DNA of 64,000 nt, from positions 806,001 through 870,000 of the forward strand of contig CAWIXN010000005.1 of NCBI GenBank assembly GCA_963840095.1, in the 5' to 3' direction. This DNA is from DATBGO01 sp963840095 (GTDB lineage: Bacteria; Actinomycetota; Actinomycetes; Streptosporangiales; Streptosporangiaceae). This document shows, piece by piece, positions 36,113-44,895 of this stretch (positions are counted from its first letter, which is position 1; the number at the start of each line of letters is the position of its first letter). A program made the translations under genes and the position numbers. The notes beneath the pieces were generated by a model. It was given only the letters and a program-made list of their open reading frames with translations, was not told the origin of the DNA and made no database searches.

Positions 36113-37156
36113 GTGCCGGTCATTCTCGAAGGCGACTGCCGCGACCTGGTGGCCAGGCAAGGCGGCATCATCAGCCGCCGCCAGGCCATCAGCTACGGCA
36201 TTTCCGAAGCGATCATCGACAACCAGCTGCGCATTGCTCGATGGCGACAGCAGTACCGGGGCGTGTATGCGACGTTCACGGGTCCGGTGCCACGGGAGGC
36301 CCAGCTGACCGCGGCGCTGCTGCGAGCCGGCCCTGATGCGACGCTCAGCCATCACACCGCGGCCGAACTTGCCCTGCTGGCCGACGAGCCCAGCGCTCTC
36401 ATTCACATCACGGTGCCGACCAGAAGCCATCCAGGGCCGATACCCGGCATAGTGATCCACCGATCGACACAGATCTCGGCAGCACGCCACCCGGTCCTGC
36501 TGCCGCCCCGGACTCGCGTCGAGGAGACCACCCTGGACCTGATAACGGTCGCAGCCGGGTTCGATGAGGCCTACGGCTGGCTGTGCCGCGCCACCGGCCG
36601 GCGCCTCACCACCGCCGGACGGCTGACTGCAGCGGTGACCGCACGTAGCCGGATGCGCTGGCGAGGCGAGATCCTCGACGCACTCAGTGAGATCGATGAG
36701 GGAGTTCAGTCGAACCTGGAGCGCCGCTATGTCCGCGACGTCGAGCGCGCTCACCGGCTGCCGACCGCCAGGCGTCAGGCCCGGATAGTCTCCGGCGCCC
36801 GCTCGAAGTACCTCGACGACCTTTACGGGGAGTTCGGCGTGGCGGTGGAACTCGACGGCCAGGCCGCCCATCCGGTGGAGAAACGCTGGATGGACATTCA
36901 CCGGGACAACTTCTGCGCCCGCTCCGGAATTGTCACGCTGCGCTACAACTGGGCCGACGTCACCAGCCGGCCCTGCTGGGTGGCCGCTGAGCTCAGCGAC
37001 GTGCTGCGCAGCCGCGGCTGGCCGGGACGCCCGAGACGGTGCGGCCCATCCTGCGTAGTCGACTCTCCGACGATCGCGACCACCGCGGCGCCCTCCGGCA
37101 CCGCCTCAGCATCCCCCGCCACCACTGCAGTCTCCCCCGCTAACGATCCGCAATGA
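36113..37156 (+). CDS. AbiEi-like antitoxin-domain protein with PD-(D/E)XK nuclease-like C-terminus
   Basis: A 347-residue protein. I prefer GTG 36113 (MPVILEGDCRDLVARQGGII): upstream frame sequence covers repeat copy A. The N-terminus (ISRRQAISYGISEAIIDNQL, then WRQQYRGVYATF) matches the winged-helix AbiEi_4-type domain of type IV antitoxins. The C-terminus (YLDDLYGEFGVAVELDGQAA, then a conserved RDN and LRYNWADV) has the D-x(n)-E-L-D layout of DUF559/Vsr-like PD-(D/E)XK nucleases. Such two-domain proteins are common in actinomycetes with no proven role. No AbiEii toxin is adjacent. The last 35 residues are Ala/Thr/Ser-rich. Bracketing by repeats suggests acquisition as a cassette. Confidence 0.78.
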   Translation: MPVILEGDCRDLVARQGGIISRRQAISYGISEAIIDNQLRIARWRQQYRGVYATFTGPVPREAQLTAALLRAGPDATLSHHTAAELALLADEPSALIHITVPTRSHPGPIPGIVIHRSTQISAARHPVLLPPRTRVEETTLDLITVAAGFDEAYGWLCRATGRRLTTAGRLTAAVTARSRMRWRGEILDALSEIDEGVQSNLERRYVRDVERAHRLPTARRQARIVSGARSKYLDDLYGEFGVAVELDGQAAHPVEKRWMDIHRDNFCARSGIVTLRYNWADVTSRPCWVAAELSDVLRSRGWPGRPRRCGPSCVVDSPTIATTAAPSGTASASPATTAVSPANDPQ

Positions 37157-37201
37157 TCTTGTCGACTTCCCAGTAGATACCGCTGAGAGCCCGACAAGAT
37201 C
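37155..37201. repeat. 47-bp palindromic element, copy B
   Basis: Starts GATCTTGTCG and ends CGACAAGATC. Relative to copies A and C, the stem bases A and T are exchanged to T and A on both arms, so pairing is kept. It begins at the last codons of the AbiEi/nuclease gene. Confidence 0.85.
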
Positions 37202-37245
37202 TTGGAACGCCCGCCGCGAGGGGGGTCCGGGCCGTGACGGGACTG

Positions 37246-37440
37246 AGGGAGCCGGCCCCAAGGAAGCCGGTCCCGAGGAAGCCGGTCCCGAGGAAGCCGG
37301 TCCCGAGGAAGCCGGTCCCGAGGAAGCCGGTCCCGAGGAAGCCGGGACCGAGGAAGCCGGGACCAAGGAAGCCGGGACCAAGGAAGCCGGTCCCAAGGAA
37401 GCCGGTCCCAAGAAAGCCGGGACGTACAGAGCCGGGACCA
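37246..37440. repeat. 15-bp minisatellite, about 13 units
   Basis: Units of AGGAAGCCGGTCCCG with variants (GGGACCA, GGGACCG). Since 15 is a multiple of three, several frames stay open on both strands. A GTG at 37234 with a G-rich upstream could translate it as an 81-residue Lys-Pro-Val-Pro-Arg repeat peptide, but I have no evidence that it does. Confidence 0.85.
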
Positions 37441-37465
37441 AGGGAGCGGGACGAACGGCGGCGGG

Positions 37466-38692
37466 TCAGAGCTCGGTGAGCGGGATATCGGGGTCTTCGA
37501 GCCGCGCGACGTCGACACTGACGCCGGATCGGATCAGCGCCTGGATGTCGTCGTTCACATCCCAGACATTGACGTTCATCCCGGCTACCACGGCGCCGTC
37601 GGCCAGCCAGAACGCGATGAACTCCAGCGCCTCGCGGTCGCCGCGGTAGACCACCTGATCGTAGCTACCCGGCTCGGGCAGCCCGGCGGCCTCCATGCCG
37701 AGGTCGTACTGGTCGCTGTAGAAGTAAGGGACCACGTCGTAGGAGACCTCCTGGCCGAGCATGGACCGCGCGGCGGCCGGGCCTCCGGCCAGCGCATTGG
37801 CCCAGTGTTCGACCCGGATCCGCCGGCCGAGCAGCGGATTAAACCAGTTCGCGACGTCACCCGCCGCGAAGATCGCCGGATCGGAGCTGCGCAGCGCCTC
37901 GTCGACGAATATCCCGTTCTCGACTTCCAGGCCGGCCGCGGCGGCGATGGCGTCGTTCGGCACCGCGCCGATCCCGACGATCACCACGTCGGCGGGCACT
38001 TCCTCGTCCGCTGAGGTGATCACCGAACCGACCCGGCCGTCCGAGCCCCGCAACTCGGCCACACCCTCGCCGAACCTGAACTCCACGCCGTGGCTGCGGT
38101 GCAGGTCAGCGAAAGCCTCACCGACTTCAGGGCCGATGCTGCGGTACAGGGCGCCTGGCTCGGGCTCCACGATCGTGACGTCGCAGCCGTACTGGCGGGC
38201 GGCCGCCGCGGTCTCCAGCCCGATCCAGCCCGATCCGGCGATGACCACGCGGCTGCCCGCCGCCAGCGACGCCCGCAGCTGGTCAGAGTCGGGCTTGGAC
38301 CGCAGGTACAGCACACCGCTCAGGTCGGCGCCTGGTACCCGGAGCCGGCGCGGCGAAGCGCCCGTGGTGATCAGCAGCTTGTCGTAGGAGACTGGCTCAC
38401 CAGCGGCCAGCATGACCTGCCGGGCGGCGGCGTCGACCGAAATGACCGTGACGCCGAGCCGCAGGTCGACGTCATGCTCGGGATACCAGCTTGCCTCGTG
38501 GACGTACACCGAGTCCGCGTCGTCCTTGCCGAGCAGGTAGCCCTTGGAAAGCGGCGGCCGCTCGTAGGGGCGCAGCTGTTCATCGCCGATGAGGATGACG
38601 GCCCCGGCGAAGCCCTCCTCGCGCAGGGTTTCGGCTGCCTTGGCCCCAGCCAGGCTGGCCCCGACGATCACGTAGGTTTCCTCGGCAGGCAT
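37466..38692 (-). CDS. FAD-dependent ferredoxin reductase-like oxidoreductase
   Basis: A 408-residue flavoprotein of the rhodocoxin/putidaredoxin reductase type. The FAD motif is VIVGASLAGAKAAETLREEG near the N-terminus, then RPYERPPLSKGYLLG, the NAD motif VVIAGSGWIGLETAAAARQY, and the second FAD region FAAGDVANWFNPLLGRRIRV. The C-terminal reductase domain ends with NVNVWDVNDDIQALI. It should pass electrons from NAD(P)H to a [2Fe-2S] ferredoxin, often for a P450 or dioxygenase; neither partner is adjacent. It follows dgt by 38 bp on the same strand. Confidence 0.9.
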   Translation of the reverse strand: MPAEETYVIVGASLAGAKAAETLREEGFAGAVILIGDEQLRPYERPPLSKGYLLGKDDADSVYVHEASWYPEHDVDLRLGVTVISVDAAARQVMLAAGEPVSYDKLLITTGASPRRLRVPGADLSGVLYLRSKPDSDQLRASLAAGSRVVIAGSGWIGLETAAAARQYGCDVTIVEPEPGALYRSIGPEVGEAFADLHRSHGVEFRFGEGVAELRGSDGRVGSVITSADEEVPADVVIVGIGAVPNDAIAAAAGLEVENGIFVDEALRSSDPAIFAAGDVANWFNPLLGRRIRVEHWANALAGGPAAARSMLGQEVSYDVVPYFYSDQYDLGMEAAGLPEPGSYDQVVYRGDREALEFIAFWLADGAVVAGMNVNVWDVNDDIQALIRSGVSVDVARLEDPDIPLTEL

Positions 38693-38730
38693 CGGCCACT
38701 CCTTCCGGCGAACTGGCCCGGCTCAGGATT

Positions 38731-40080
38731 TCACTGGCACCGCCGGCGGTGCCAGGCGATAGCCGAAGTATCCGTGAGCGAGGCGATCTGGTCGACCACG
38801 ACACGCAGCCGCTGCGCGGCCGACCCCGCCTCGGCGTAGCCCGGGCGGAAGACCGGATCCAGCGCGCCCGGTGCGCCGGCCCGCACGGCGGCGGCCAGCT
38901 CGGTGATCAGCTCGCGCTGGCTGGCCTGCGCGGCGGTCACCCCGGGCCGGTTCATCACGTAACGGGCGGTGACTCCCTTGAGCAGCGCGCATTCAAGGCG
39001 CTGCCGCCTGGGCACCACCAGGTCGGCGGCGTACCTGGTCAAGCCCACGGCGCCGCCGGCGCCCCTCTCGCCGGCGCCCTTCTCCGGCCGGCCGCCAGCG
39101 CCGCTCCTGCCGGCGCCCTTCTCCAGCCAGCCGTCGGCGCCGGTCAGGCCGGCCGCGGGCAGGCCGGCCGCGGGCAGGCCGGCCGCGGTCAGCGTAGCGT
39201 CCTGCGCTGCATCGCAGAACCGGCTGATCAGCTCGCTGGTCAGGTGCTTCAGCGCGGCCAGCGACGCGGGGCCGCCGTCGAAGTCGACGGGCCACGCGGG
39301 CAGGCTGAGCAGGCTGGCGAACACCTCGCCCAGCTCGCCGGCGGTCACCGAGCCCGGCTCGCAGTACGTGGCGGCGGTCAGCTCAGTGACTGCCCGGCGC
39401 TCGGCGCCGTCCCGCAGCGCGGCCAGCGTGATCATGCCGGACTGCAGGCCGTCCTCCAGGTCATGCACGGAGTAGGCGACGTCGTCAGCCCAGTCCATGA
39501 CCTGCGCCTCCAGGCAGCGACGATCATCAGGAACGCCGTCACGCACCCAGCCGAACGCCTTCGCGTCGTCCTCGTACGCCCCATACTTGATCTGTCCGGG
39601 CTTGGCCAGCCACGGGTACTTCAAGGTGGCGTCGAGGCTGGCGCGGGTCAGGTTCAGGCCGGCCCCGAGGACCTTAGCCTCCAGCCTGGTCAGCAGCCTG
39701 AAGCTCTGCGCGTTGCCTTCGAACCCCCCGCAGTCCGCGGCGATGCCGGCCAGCGCCTGCTCGCCGTTGTGGCCGAACGGCGGGTGCCCCAGATCGTGGG
39801 CCAGGCAGGCCGCGTCGACCAGGTCGGGGTCACACCCTAGGATTGCCCCCAGCTCGCGGCCGATCTGCGCGCATTCCAGCGAGTGGGTGAGCCGGGTGCG
39901 CGGGAAATCACCCGAGCCCACCTCGACCACCTGCGTCTTGGCCGCCAGCCTGCGCAGCGCGGCGCTGTGCAGGACCCGGGCCCGGTCCCGCTCGAACTCA
40001 CCACGCCACGGCCGCTGGGTGCGGGTCCGCTGTTCCGGCACCCAGCGCGCCGTGGCCTGGCGGTCGTAGCCGCCGGTCAC
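38731..40080 (-). CDS. dgt: Deoxyguanosinetriphosphate triphosphohydrolase-like protein
   Basis: A protein of about 449 residues of the HD-domain dNTPase family, which cleaves dGTP to deoxyguanosine and triphosphate. I chose GTG 40080 (MTGGYDRQATARWVPEQ), because the frame continues upstream only as antisense-like sequence over ppdK. Motifs are RVLHSAALRRLAAKTQVV, RTRLTHSLECAQIGRELG, and the HD box CLAHDLGHPPFGHNGEQAL. A Gly/Ala-rich insertion around residues 320-360 (AAGLPAAGLPAAGLTG and EKGAG repeats) is not part of the fold. It starts 19 bp after the ppdK stop, a probable operon ppdK-dgt-reductase. Confidence 0.92.
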   Translation of the reverse strand: MTGGYDRQATARWVPEQRTRTQRPWRGEFERDRARVLHSAALRRLAAKTQVVEVGSGDFPRTRLTHSLECAQIGRELGAILGCDPDLVDAACLAHDLGHPPFGHNGEQALAGIAADCGGFEGNAQSFRLLTRLEAKVLGAGLNLTRASLDATLKYPWLAKPGQIKYGAYEDDAKAFGWVRDGVPDDRRCLEAQVMDWADDVAYSVHDLEDGLQSGMITLAALRDGAERRAVTELTAATYCEPGSVTAGELGEVFASLLSLPAWPVDFDGGPASLAALKHLTSELISRFCDAAQDATLTAAGLPAAGLPAAGLTGADGWLEKGAGRSGAGGRPEKGAGERGAGGAVGLTRYAADLVVPRRQRLECALLKGVTARYVMNRPGVTAAQASQRELITELAAAVRAGAPGALDPVFRPGYAEAGSAAQRLRVVVDQIASLTDTSAIAWHRRRCQ

Positions 40081-40099
40081 CGGGCGCGATAGCCGGGGC

Positions 40100-42787
40100 T
40101 CACCGGGTGTCGCTGCTTCCGGCGGCCTCCTCGACCGCTGCCCGCCCGGCTTCCAGCCTGGCCACCGGAACCCGGAACGGGGAGCACGACACGTAGTCGA
40201 GGCCCGCCCGGTGGAAGAAGTGCACCGAGTCGGGATCGCCGCCGTGCTCGCCGCAGACGCCGATCTTGAGGTCGGGGCGGGTGGCCCGGCCCTCCTCGAC
40301 GGCGATCCTGACCAGCCGCCCGATGCCGTCGGCGTCCAGCGTCTCGAACGGTGAGACCCCGAACACCCCCAGGTCGATGTAGCGGCTGAAGAACGAGCCT
40401 TCCACGTCATCTCTCGAAAAGCCCCAGCCCATCTGGGTGAGGTCATTGGTGCCAAACGAGAAGAACTCAGCGACCTGCGCGATCTGGCCAGCCGTGAGCG
40501 CGGCCCGGGGAACCTCAATCATCGTGCCGATCAGGGTGTGCACGTTGGTCCCGGTCTCGGCGGCTACCTCGGCCAGCACCCGCTCGGTCTCCTCGCGAGC
40601 CACCTCGAGTTCCTGAACGGCGCCGACCAGCGGGATCATGATCTCCGGATGCGGGTCCCCGCCCGCCGCGACCCGGTCGGCGGCCGCGTGCGCGATCGCG
40701 CGTACCTGCATCGCGTACAGGCCCGGTACGACCAGCCCGAGGCGCACCCCGCGCAGGCCGAGCATCGGGTTCTCCTCGTGCAGCCGCCGGACGGCGTCCA
40801 GCAGCTTGCGGTCGGAATCGGTGGCGTCGTCCCCGGCCAGCGCGATCTTGACGGTCAGCTCGGTCAGGTCGGGCAGGAACTCGTGCAGCGGCGGGTCCAG
40901 CAGCCTGATGGTGACCGGCTTGCCGTCCATGGCCGCCAGGATCTCGACGAAGTCGCCGCGCTGCAGCGGCTCCAGCGCGTCCAGCGCGGCCTTCCTGGTC
41001 TCGTCGTCGTCGGCCAGGATCATGTTCTCGACCAGCTGCCGGCGCTCGCCGAGGAACATGTGCTCGGTCCTGGTCAGGCCGATGCCCTGGGCGCCGAACC
41101 GGACCGCGCGCGCCGAGTCCTCGCCGGTGTCGGAGTTGGCCCGCACGCCCAGGCGCCGCCGCCGGTCGGCGTGCTTCATGATCGCGTTCACCGCGCTGAC
41201 CAGCTCGTCGGACTCCGGGTCCAGCTTGCCCTCGAAGTACTCGACCACCGGCGAGGGGACGACGGCCACCTTGCCGAGGAAGACCACGCCTGAGGTGCCG
41301 TCGATCGAGATCACGTCGCCCTCATTGACGATCACGCCGTCCGGAGCGGTGAACTTGCGGCCGACCAGGTCCATCTCGAGCTCGTCGGCGCCGCAGACGC
41401 AGGTCTTGCCCATCCCGCGGGCGACCACCGCCGCGTGGCTGGTCTTGCCACCGCGGCTGGTCAGGATGCCGCGGGCAGCGATCATGCCGTGCAGGTCGTC
41501 CGGGTTGGTCTCGCGCCGGACCAGGATGACGTCCTCGCCCGCGGCTGCCTGCTCGACCGCCCGGCCGGAGTCGAACACCGCCTTGCCGACCGCCGCGCCC
41601 GGCGATGCGCTGACCCCCTTGGCGATCTGCTTGACGTCGCCGCTGGCGTCGAACCTCGGGAACATCAGCTGCCCGAGCTGATCGCCGGTGACCCGCATCA
41701 GGGCCTCGTCCATGTCGATCAGGCCCTGCTCGACAAGCTGCATGGCGATCCGGAACGCGGCTCCGGCGGTGCGCTTACCCACTCGGGTCTGCAGCATCCA
41801 CAGCTTGCCGCGCTCGATCGTGAACTCGATGTCGCAGAGGTCCCGGTAGTGGTTCTCCAGCGTCGACATGATCTGCATCAGCTCGGGGTAGGACTTGGCG
41901 TCGATCCGCTCCAGGTCCTGCAGCGGAACCGTGTTACGAATGCCGGCCACGACGTCCTCGCCCTGCGCGTTCTGCAGGTAGTCGCCGTAGACACCCCGCT
42001 GGCCGCTCCCCGGGTCGCGGGTGAAGGCCACGCCGGTGCCCGAGTCCGGCCCGAGGTTGCCGAACACCATCGCCACGATGTTGACCGCGGTGCCGAGGTC
42101 GGCGGGAATCCGCTCCTGGCGCCGGTACAGCACGGCCCGGTCAGCGTTCCACGAGTTGAAGACGGCGTTGACCGCCATGTCCATCTGCTCGCGGGGGTCC
42201 TGCGGGAAGTCACGACCCGAGTGGTCGCGCACGATCCCCTTGAAGGTGTCAACGATGCCGCGCAGGTCCTCAGCGTCCAGGTCCAAATCGTTCTTGGTGC
42301 CCTTGGCCTGCTTGGCCGACTCGATCGCGTGCTCGAACGCGTCGCCCTCGATGTCCAGCACGGTCCTGCCGAACATCTGGATCAGCCGCCGGTACGCGTC
42401 CCAGGCGAACCGCTCGTTATTGGCCTGCTTGGCCAGGCCCTGAACCGACTCATCGGACAGGCCGATGTTCAGCACCGTTTCCATCATGCCCGGCATGGAG
42501 AACTTAGCCCCGGACCGGACGCTGACCAGCAGCGGATCCTGATGGTCGCCGAGCTGCTTGCCCATCTTTTCCTCAAGCTGCCGCAGATGCGTGGTCACCT
42601 CGGCGGCCAGGCCGTCGGGGATCTTTCCCTCCTTGAGGTAATAGCGGCAGGCGTCCGTGGTGATGATGAAGCCGGGCGGTACCGGCAGGCCCAGGTTGGT
42701 CATCTCAGCCAGGTTGGCGCCCTTGCCGCCCAGCAGGTCTTTCAGGTCCTTGTTGCCCTCGGTGAAGTCGTAGACAAGCTTCGGCAC
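40100..42787 (-). CDS. ppdK: Pyruvate, phosphate dikinase
   Basis: An enzyme of about 895 residues interconverting ATP, pyruvate and phosphate with AMP, PEP and pyrophosphate. I prefer GTG 42787 (MPKLVYDF) because GGAG sits seven bases upstream. The N-terminal ATP-grasp part has LLGGKGANLAEMTNLGLPVP, the phosphohistidine swivel loop is TSRGGKTSHAAVVARGMGKT, and the C-terminal PEP barrel ends with GVCGEHGGDPDSVHFF and DYVSCSPFRVPVARL. Complete in length. In actinobacteria PPDK can serve gluconeogenesis or PPi-based glycolysis. The 269 bp upstream hold no recognised element. Confidence 0.96.
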   Translation of the reverse strand: MPKLVYDFTEGNKDLKDLLGGKGANLAEMTNLGLPVPPGFIITTDACRYYLKEGKIPDGLAAEVTTHLRQLEEKMGKQLGDHQDPLLVSVRSGAKFSMPGMMETVLNIGLSDESVQGLAKQANNERFAWDAYRRLIQMFGRTVLDIEGDAFEHAIESAKQAKGTKNDLDLDAEDLRGIVDTFKGIVRDHSGRDFPQDPREQMDMAVNAVFNSWNADRAVLYRRQERIPADLGTAVNIVAMVFGNLGPDSGTGVAFTRDPGSGQRGVYGDYLQNAQGEDVVAGIRNTVPLQDLERIDAKSYPELMQIMSTLENHYRDLCDIEFTIERGKLWMLQTRVGKRTAGAAFRIAMQLVEQGLIDMDEALMRVTGDQLGQLMFPRFDASGDVKQIAKGVSASPGAAVGKAVFDSGRAVEQAAAGEDVILVRRETNPDDLHGMIAARGILTSRGGKTSHAAVVARGMGKTCVCGADELEMDLVGRKFTAPDGVIVNEGDVISIDGTSGVVFLGKVAVVPSPVVEYFEGKLDPESDELVSAVNAIMKHADRRRRLGVRANSDTGEDSARAVRFGAQGIGLTRTEHMFLGERRQLVENMILADDDETRKAALDALEPLQRGDFVEILAAMDGKPVTIRLLDPPLHEFLPDLTELTVKIALAGDDATDSDRKLLDAVRRLHEENPMLGLRGVRLGLVVPGLYAMQVRAIAHAAADRVAAGGDPHPEIMIPLVGAVQELEVAREETERVLAEVAAETGTNVHTLIGTMIEVPRAALTAGQIAQVAEFFSFGTNDLTQMGWGFSRDDVEGSFFSRYIDLGVFGVSPFETLDADGIGRLVRIAVEEGRATRPDLKIGVCGEHGGDPDSVHFFHRAGLDYVSCSPFRVPVARLEAGRAAVEEAAGSSDTR

Positions 42788-43056
42788 TGCACGCACTCCT
42801 CGTAATGCCGCACGACCGGCACGACGGCGCGGACGCGGGGCGGCTCGGTGATTGGCACCCTCACGGGCCTCTTAAGATCTTGCGGCCTCACGGCCCCTCT
42901 ATCGGACTCTACCGAGGATGCGGCGCCGCAGCGACGTGGCCAGCCCACCGGGAGCACAACACATTGGCGTCCCAGGGACAATTCGCGAAACTGCACCCGG
43001 GCCTGGCCGGACGGCAACAGCTGAAGGTGAGCACGGTATCCGTGACAGACTCAGCC

Positions 43057-43917
43057 ATGGACATGCCGAGCCAGGCCGTGATCGGGCTGCTGCAGCCGGG
43101 CGAGATGGGCGCAGTCGTCGGGCAGTGCCTGACCAGCGCGGGACATGCGGTGCTGTGGGCCTCGGACGGGCGCGGGCCGCAGTCCGCCGCCCGGGCCCGC
43201 CGAGCCGGCCTGGAGGACGTCGGCACGGCCGCCGAGATGGCCGACCGCGCCGAGGTCATCCTGTCGATCCTGCCGCCGCACGCGGCCCTGGACATGGCCT
43301 GGGCGGTGCAGGGGTTCAACGGGATCTTCGTGGATGCGAACGCCATCGCGCCCGCCGCCGCGCGCGAGATAGCGCGCATGATCGAGGACGGCGGCGGCAG
43401 CTACGTCGACGGCGGGATCATCGGGCCGCCGCCGGTCGCGGCCGGCAGCACCCGCCTGTATCTGTCCGGACCCCGGGCCGAGCAGGTACGCGAACTGTTC
43501 GCCGGCACGCCGCTCAGTGCCCAGGTGGTCGCGGGCGGGATGACAGCGGCCTCCGCCGTGAAGATGGCCTACGCCGCGTGGACCAAGGGCAGCGGCGCGC
43601 TCCTGCTCACGGCACGGGCCATGGCCAGGGCCGAAGGCGTCGAGGACACGCTGCTGGCCGAATGGGCGCTCTCTCAGCCACAGCTGGCGGACCGGTCGGC
43701 CGGCGCGGCCCGCGCGGCCCGGGCCAAGGGATGGCGCTGGGTCGCCGAGATGGAGGAGATCGCCGCGACCATGGCGGCCGCCGGGCTGCCGGACGGCTTC
43801 CACCAGGCCGCGGCGGAGGTGTTCCGCCGCTCAGGTCACATCTCGCCCGGCGAGCTGTCGGACGGCAGCCTCGACGCGGTCCTGCACGGGCTCATCGGTG
43901 ATAGTCCGCCCGCGTAG
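43057..43917 (+). CDS. NAD(P)-binding oxidoreductase, beta-hydroxyacid dehydrogenase type (DUF1932)
   Basis: A 286-residue protein. The Rossmann N-terminus AVIGLLQPGEMGAVVGQCL carries the GxxxxGxxG-like loop of 6-phosphogluconate and hydroxyisobutyrate dehydrogenases, followed by VILSILPPHAALDMA and the DANAIAPAAA segment. The C-terminus (VVAGGMTAASAVKMAYAAWT on) fits the DUF1932 helical domain. A GTG at 43042 is an alternative start; neither has a strong ribosome binding site. The usual catalytic Lys region appears as SAVKMAYAAWTKG. The substrate is unknown. It is convergent with the sulfonate transporter genes. Confidence 0.8.
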   Translation: MDMPSQAVIGLLQPGEMGAVVGQCLTSAGHAVLWASDGRGPQSAARARRAGLEDVGTAAEMADRAEVILSILPPHAALDMAWAVQGFNGIFVDANAIAPAAAREIARMIEDGGGSYVDGGIIGPPPVAAGSTRLYLSGPRAEQVRELFAGTPLSAQVVAGGMTAASAVKMAYAAWTKGSGALLLTARAMARAEGVEDTLLAEWALSQPQLADRSAGAARAARAKGWRWVAEMEEIAATMAAAGLPDGFHQAAAEVFRRSGHISPGELSDGSLDAVLHGLIGDSPPA

Positions 43918-43933
43918 CCGACGGTTCGCAGGC

Positions 43934-44839
43934 TCACCCCCGCCGGCTCGGATCGGCCAGGATGAGCAGGCCGCGCAGGCCGGCGTCCAGCGCCAGGCCC
44001 GCCAGCGCGATCGTGATGATCCCGGCGAAGACGAGCGCGGTGTCCAGGTAGTCGCCGGCCTGCATGATCAGGAAACCGAGCCCGCTGGTGGCCGCGAGCA
44101 GCTCGACAGCCACGATGCTGCTCCAGGCGCCGGCCATCGAGATGCGCATGCCGGTCAGGATGCCAGGCAGCGCGGCGCGGATCTGGACGTGCAGCAGCGT
44201 GTAGGCGCGCGACGCGCCCAGCGTTCTCGCGCAGAGCCGCAGGTCCTCGGGAACCTCGTCGAGCGCGGCGACGGTGGTCACGGCCATCACCGGGACGACG
44301 CCGATGACGATGAGGACCTCCTTGGGCAGCTCGCCGATGCCCAGCCAGACGATGAACAGCGGGATGAAGGCGAGCGGCGGCAGCGGCCTGATGACCTCGA
44401 TGATGGGATCGATCAGGTGCCTGATCACCCGGCTGGCCGACATCGCCGCGCCGGCCGTCACGCCGATGACCACCCCGATCACGAAGCCGGTCAGGATCCG
44501 CCGCAGGCTGATATAGAGGTCGAGCCAGAGCGGCCTGCCCTGGGCCGGGTAGGGCGTGCCGAGATAGTGCAGGAACTGCTGGGCCGTCTGGCTGACCGAC
44601 GGCAACGCGACCTGGTCGTTCAGGATCATGGCGGCCGCCTGCCACAGCAAGAGCAGTGTGGCCAGCCCGGCCGCCCCGGTCGCCACCCGCCTGGTCCGGG
44701 CCCGGCGCCGGGCCCGCCGGTGCGCGAGCAGGTCGGCGCGCTCGTCAAAATCGGCGTGGTCAGCCGCGGCCGGGGCCGCTGGCGCCGTCTCCTCGATCAC
44801 GGCAGTGGCCCCAGGTGAGAGTGGATACAAGCCGGACAT
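43934..44839 (-). CDS. ABC transporter permease, nitrate/sulfonate/taurine type
   Basis: A 301-residue permease with a 60-residue cytoplasmic N-terminus and six membrane segments. The EAA loop is recognisable as DEVPEDLRLCARTLGASRAY...PGILTGMRISMAGAW in the TauC/SsuC arrangement. ATG 44839 has AAGGAG seven bases upstream. Fourth gene of the operon after the dioxygenase, binding protein and ATPase, 56 bp after the ATPase stop. It should import a sulfonate such as taurine; the exact substrate is inferred from the neighbouring TauD-type dioxygenase. Confidence 0.9.
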   Translation of the reverse strand: MSGLYPLSPGATAVIEETAPAAPAAADHADFDERADLLAHRRARRRARTRRVATGAAGLATLLLLWQAAAMILNDQVALPSVSQTAQQFLHYLGTPYPAQGRPLWLDLYISLRRILTGFVIGVVIGVTAGAAMSASRVIRHLIDPIIEVIRPLPPLAFIPLFIVWLGIGELPKEVLIVIGVVPVMAVTTVAALDEVPEDLRLCARTLGASRAYTLLHVQIRAALPGILTGMRISMAGAWSSIVAVELLAATSGLGFLIMQAGDYLDTALVFAGIITIALAGLALDAGLRGLLILADPSRRG

Positions 44840-44895
44840 CGGTTACTCCTTCGCGGGAGGCCCGCCAGCGGGCCGCAGCGGCGAGCCCTGATGGC

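Noticed and set aside
37246..37440. CRISPR-like array
   Set aside because: Units are 15 bp and contiguous with no spacers; it is a minisatellite.
42860..42905. Fourth copy of the 47-bp element (AAGATCTTGCGG near ppdK)
   Set aside because: Only the GATCTTG start is shared; no second arm at the expected distance.
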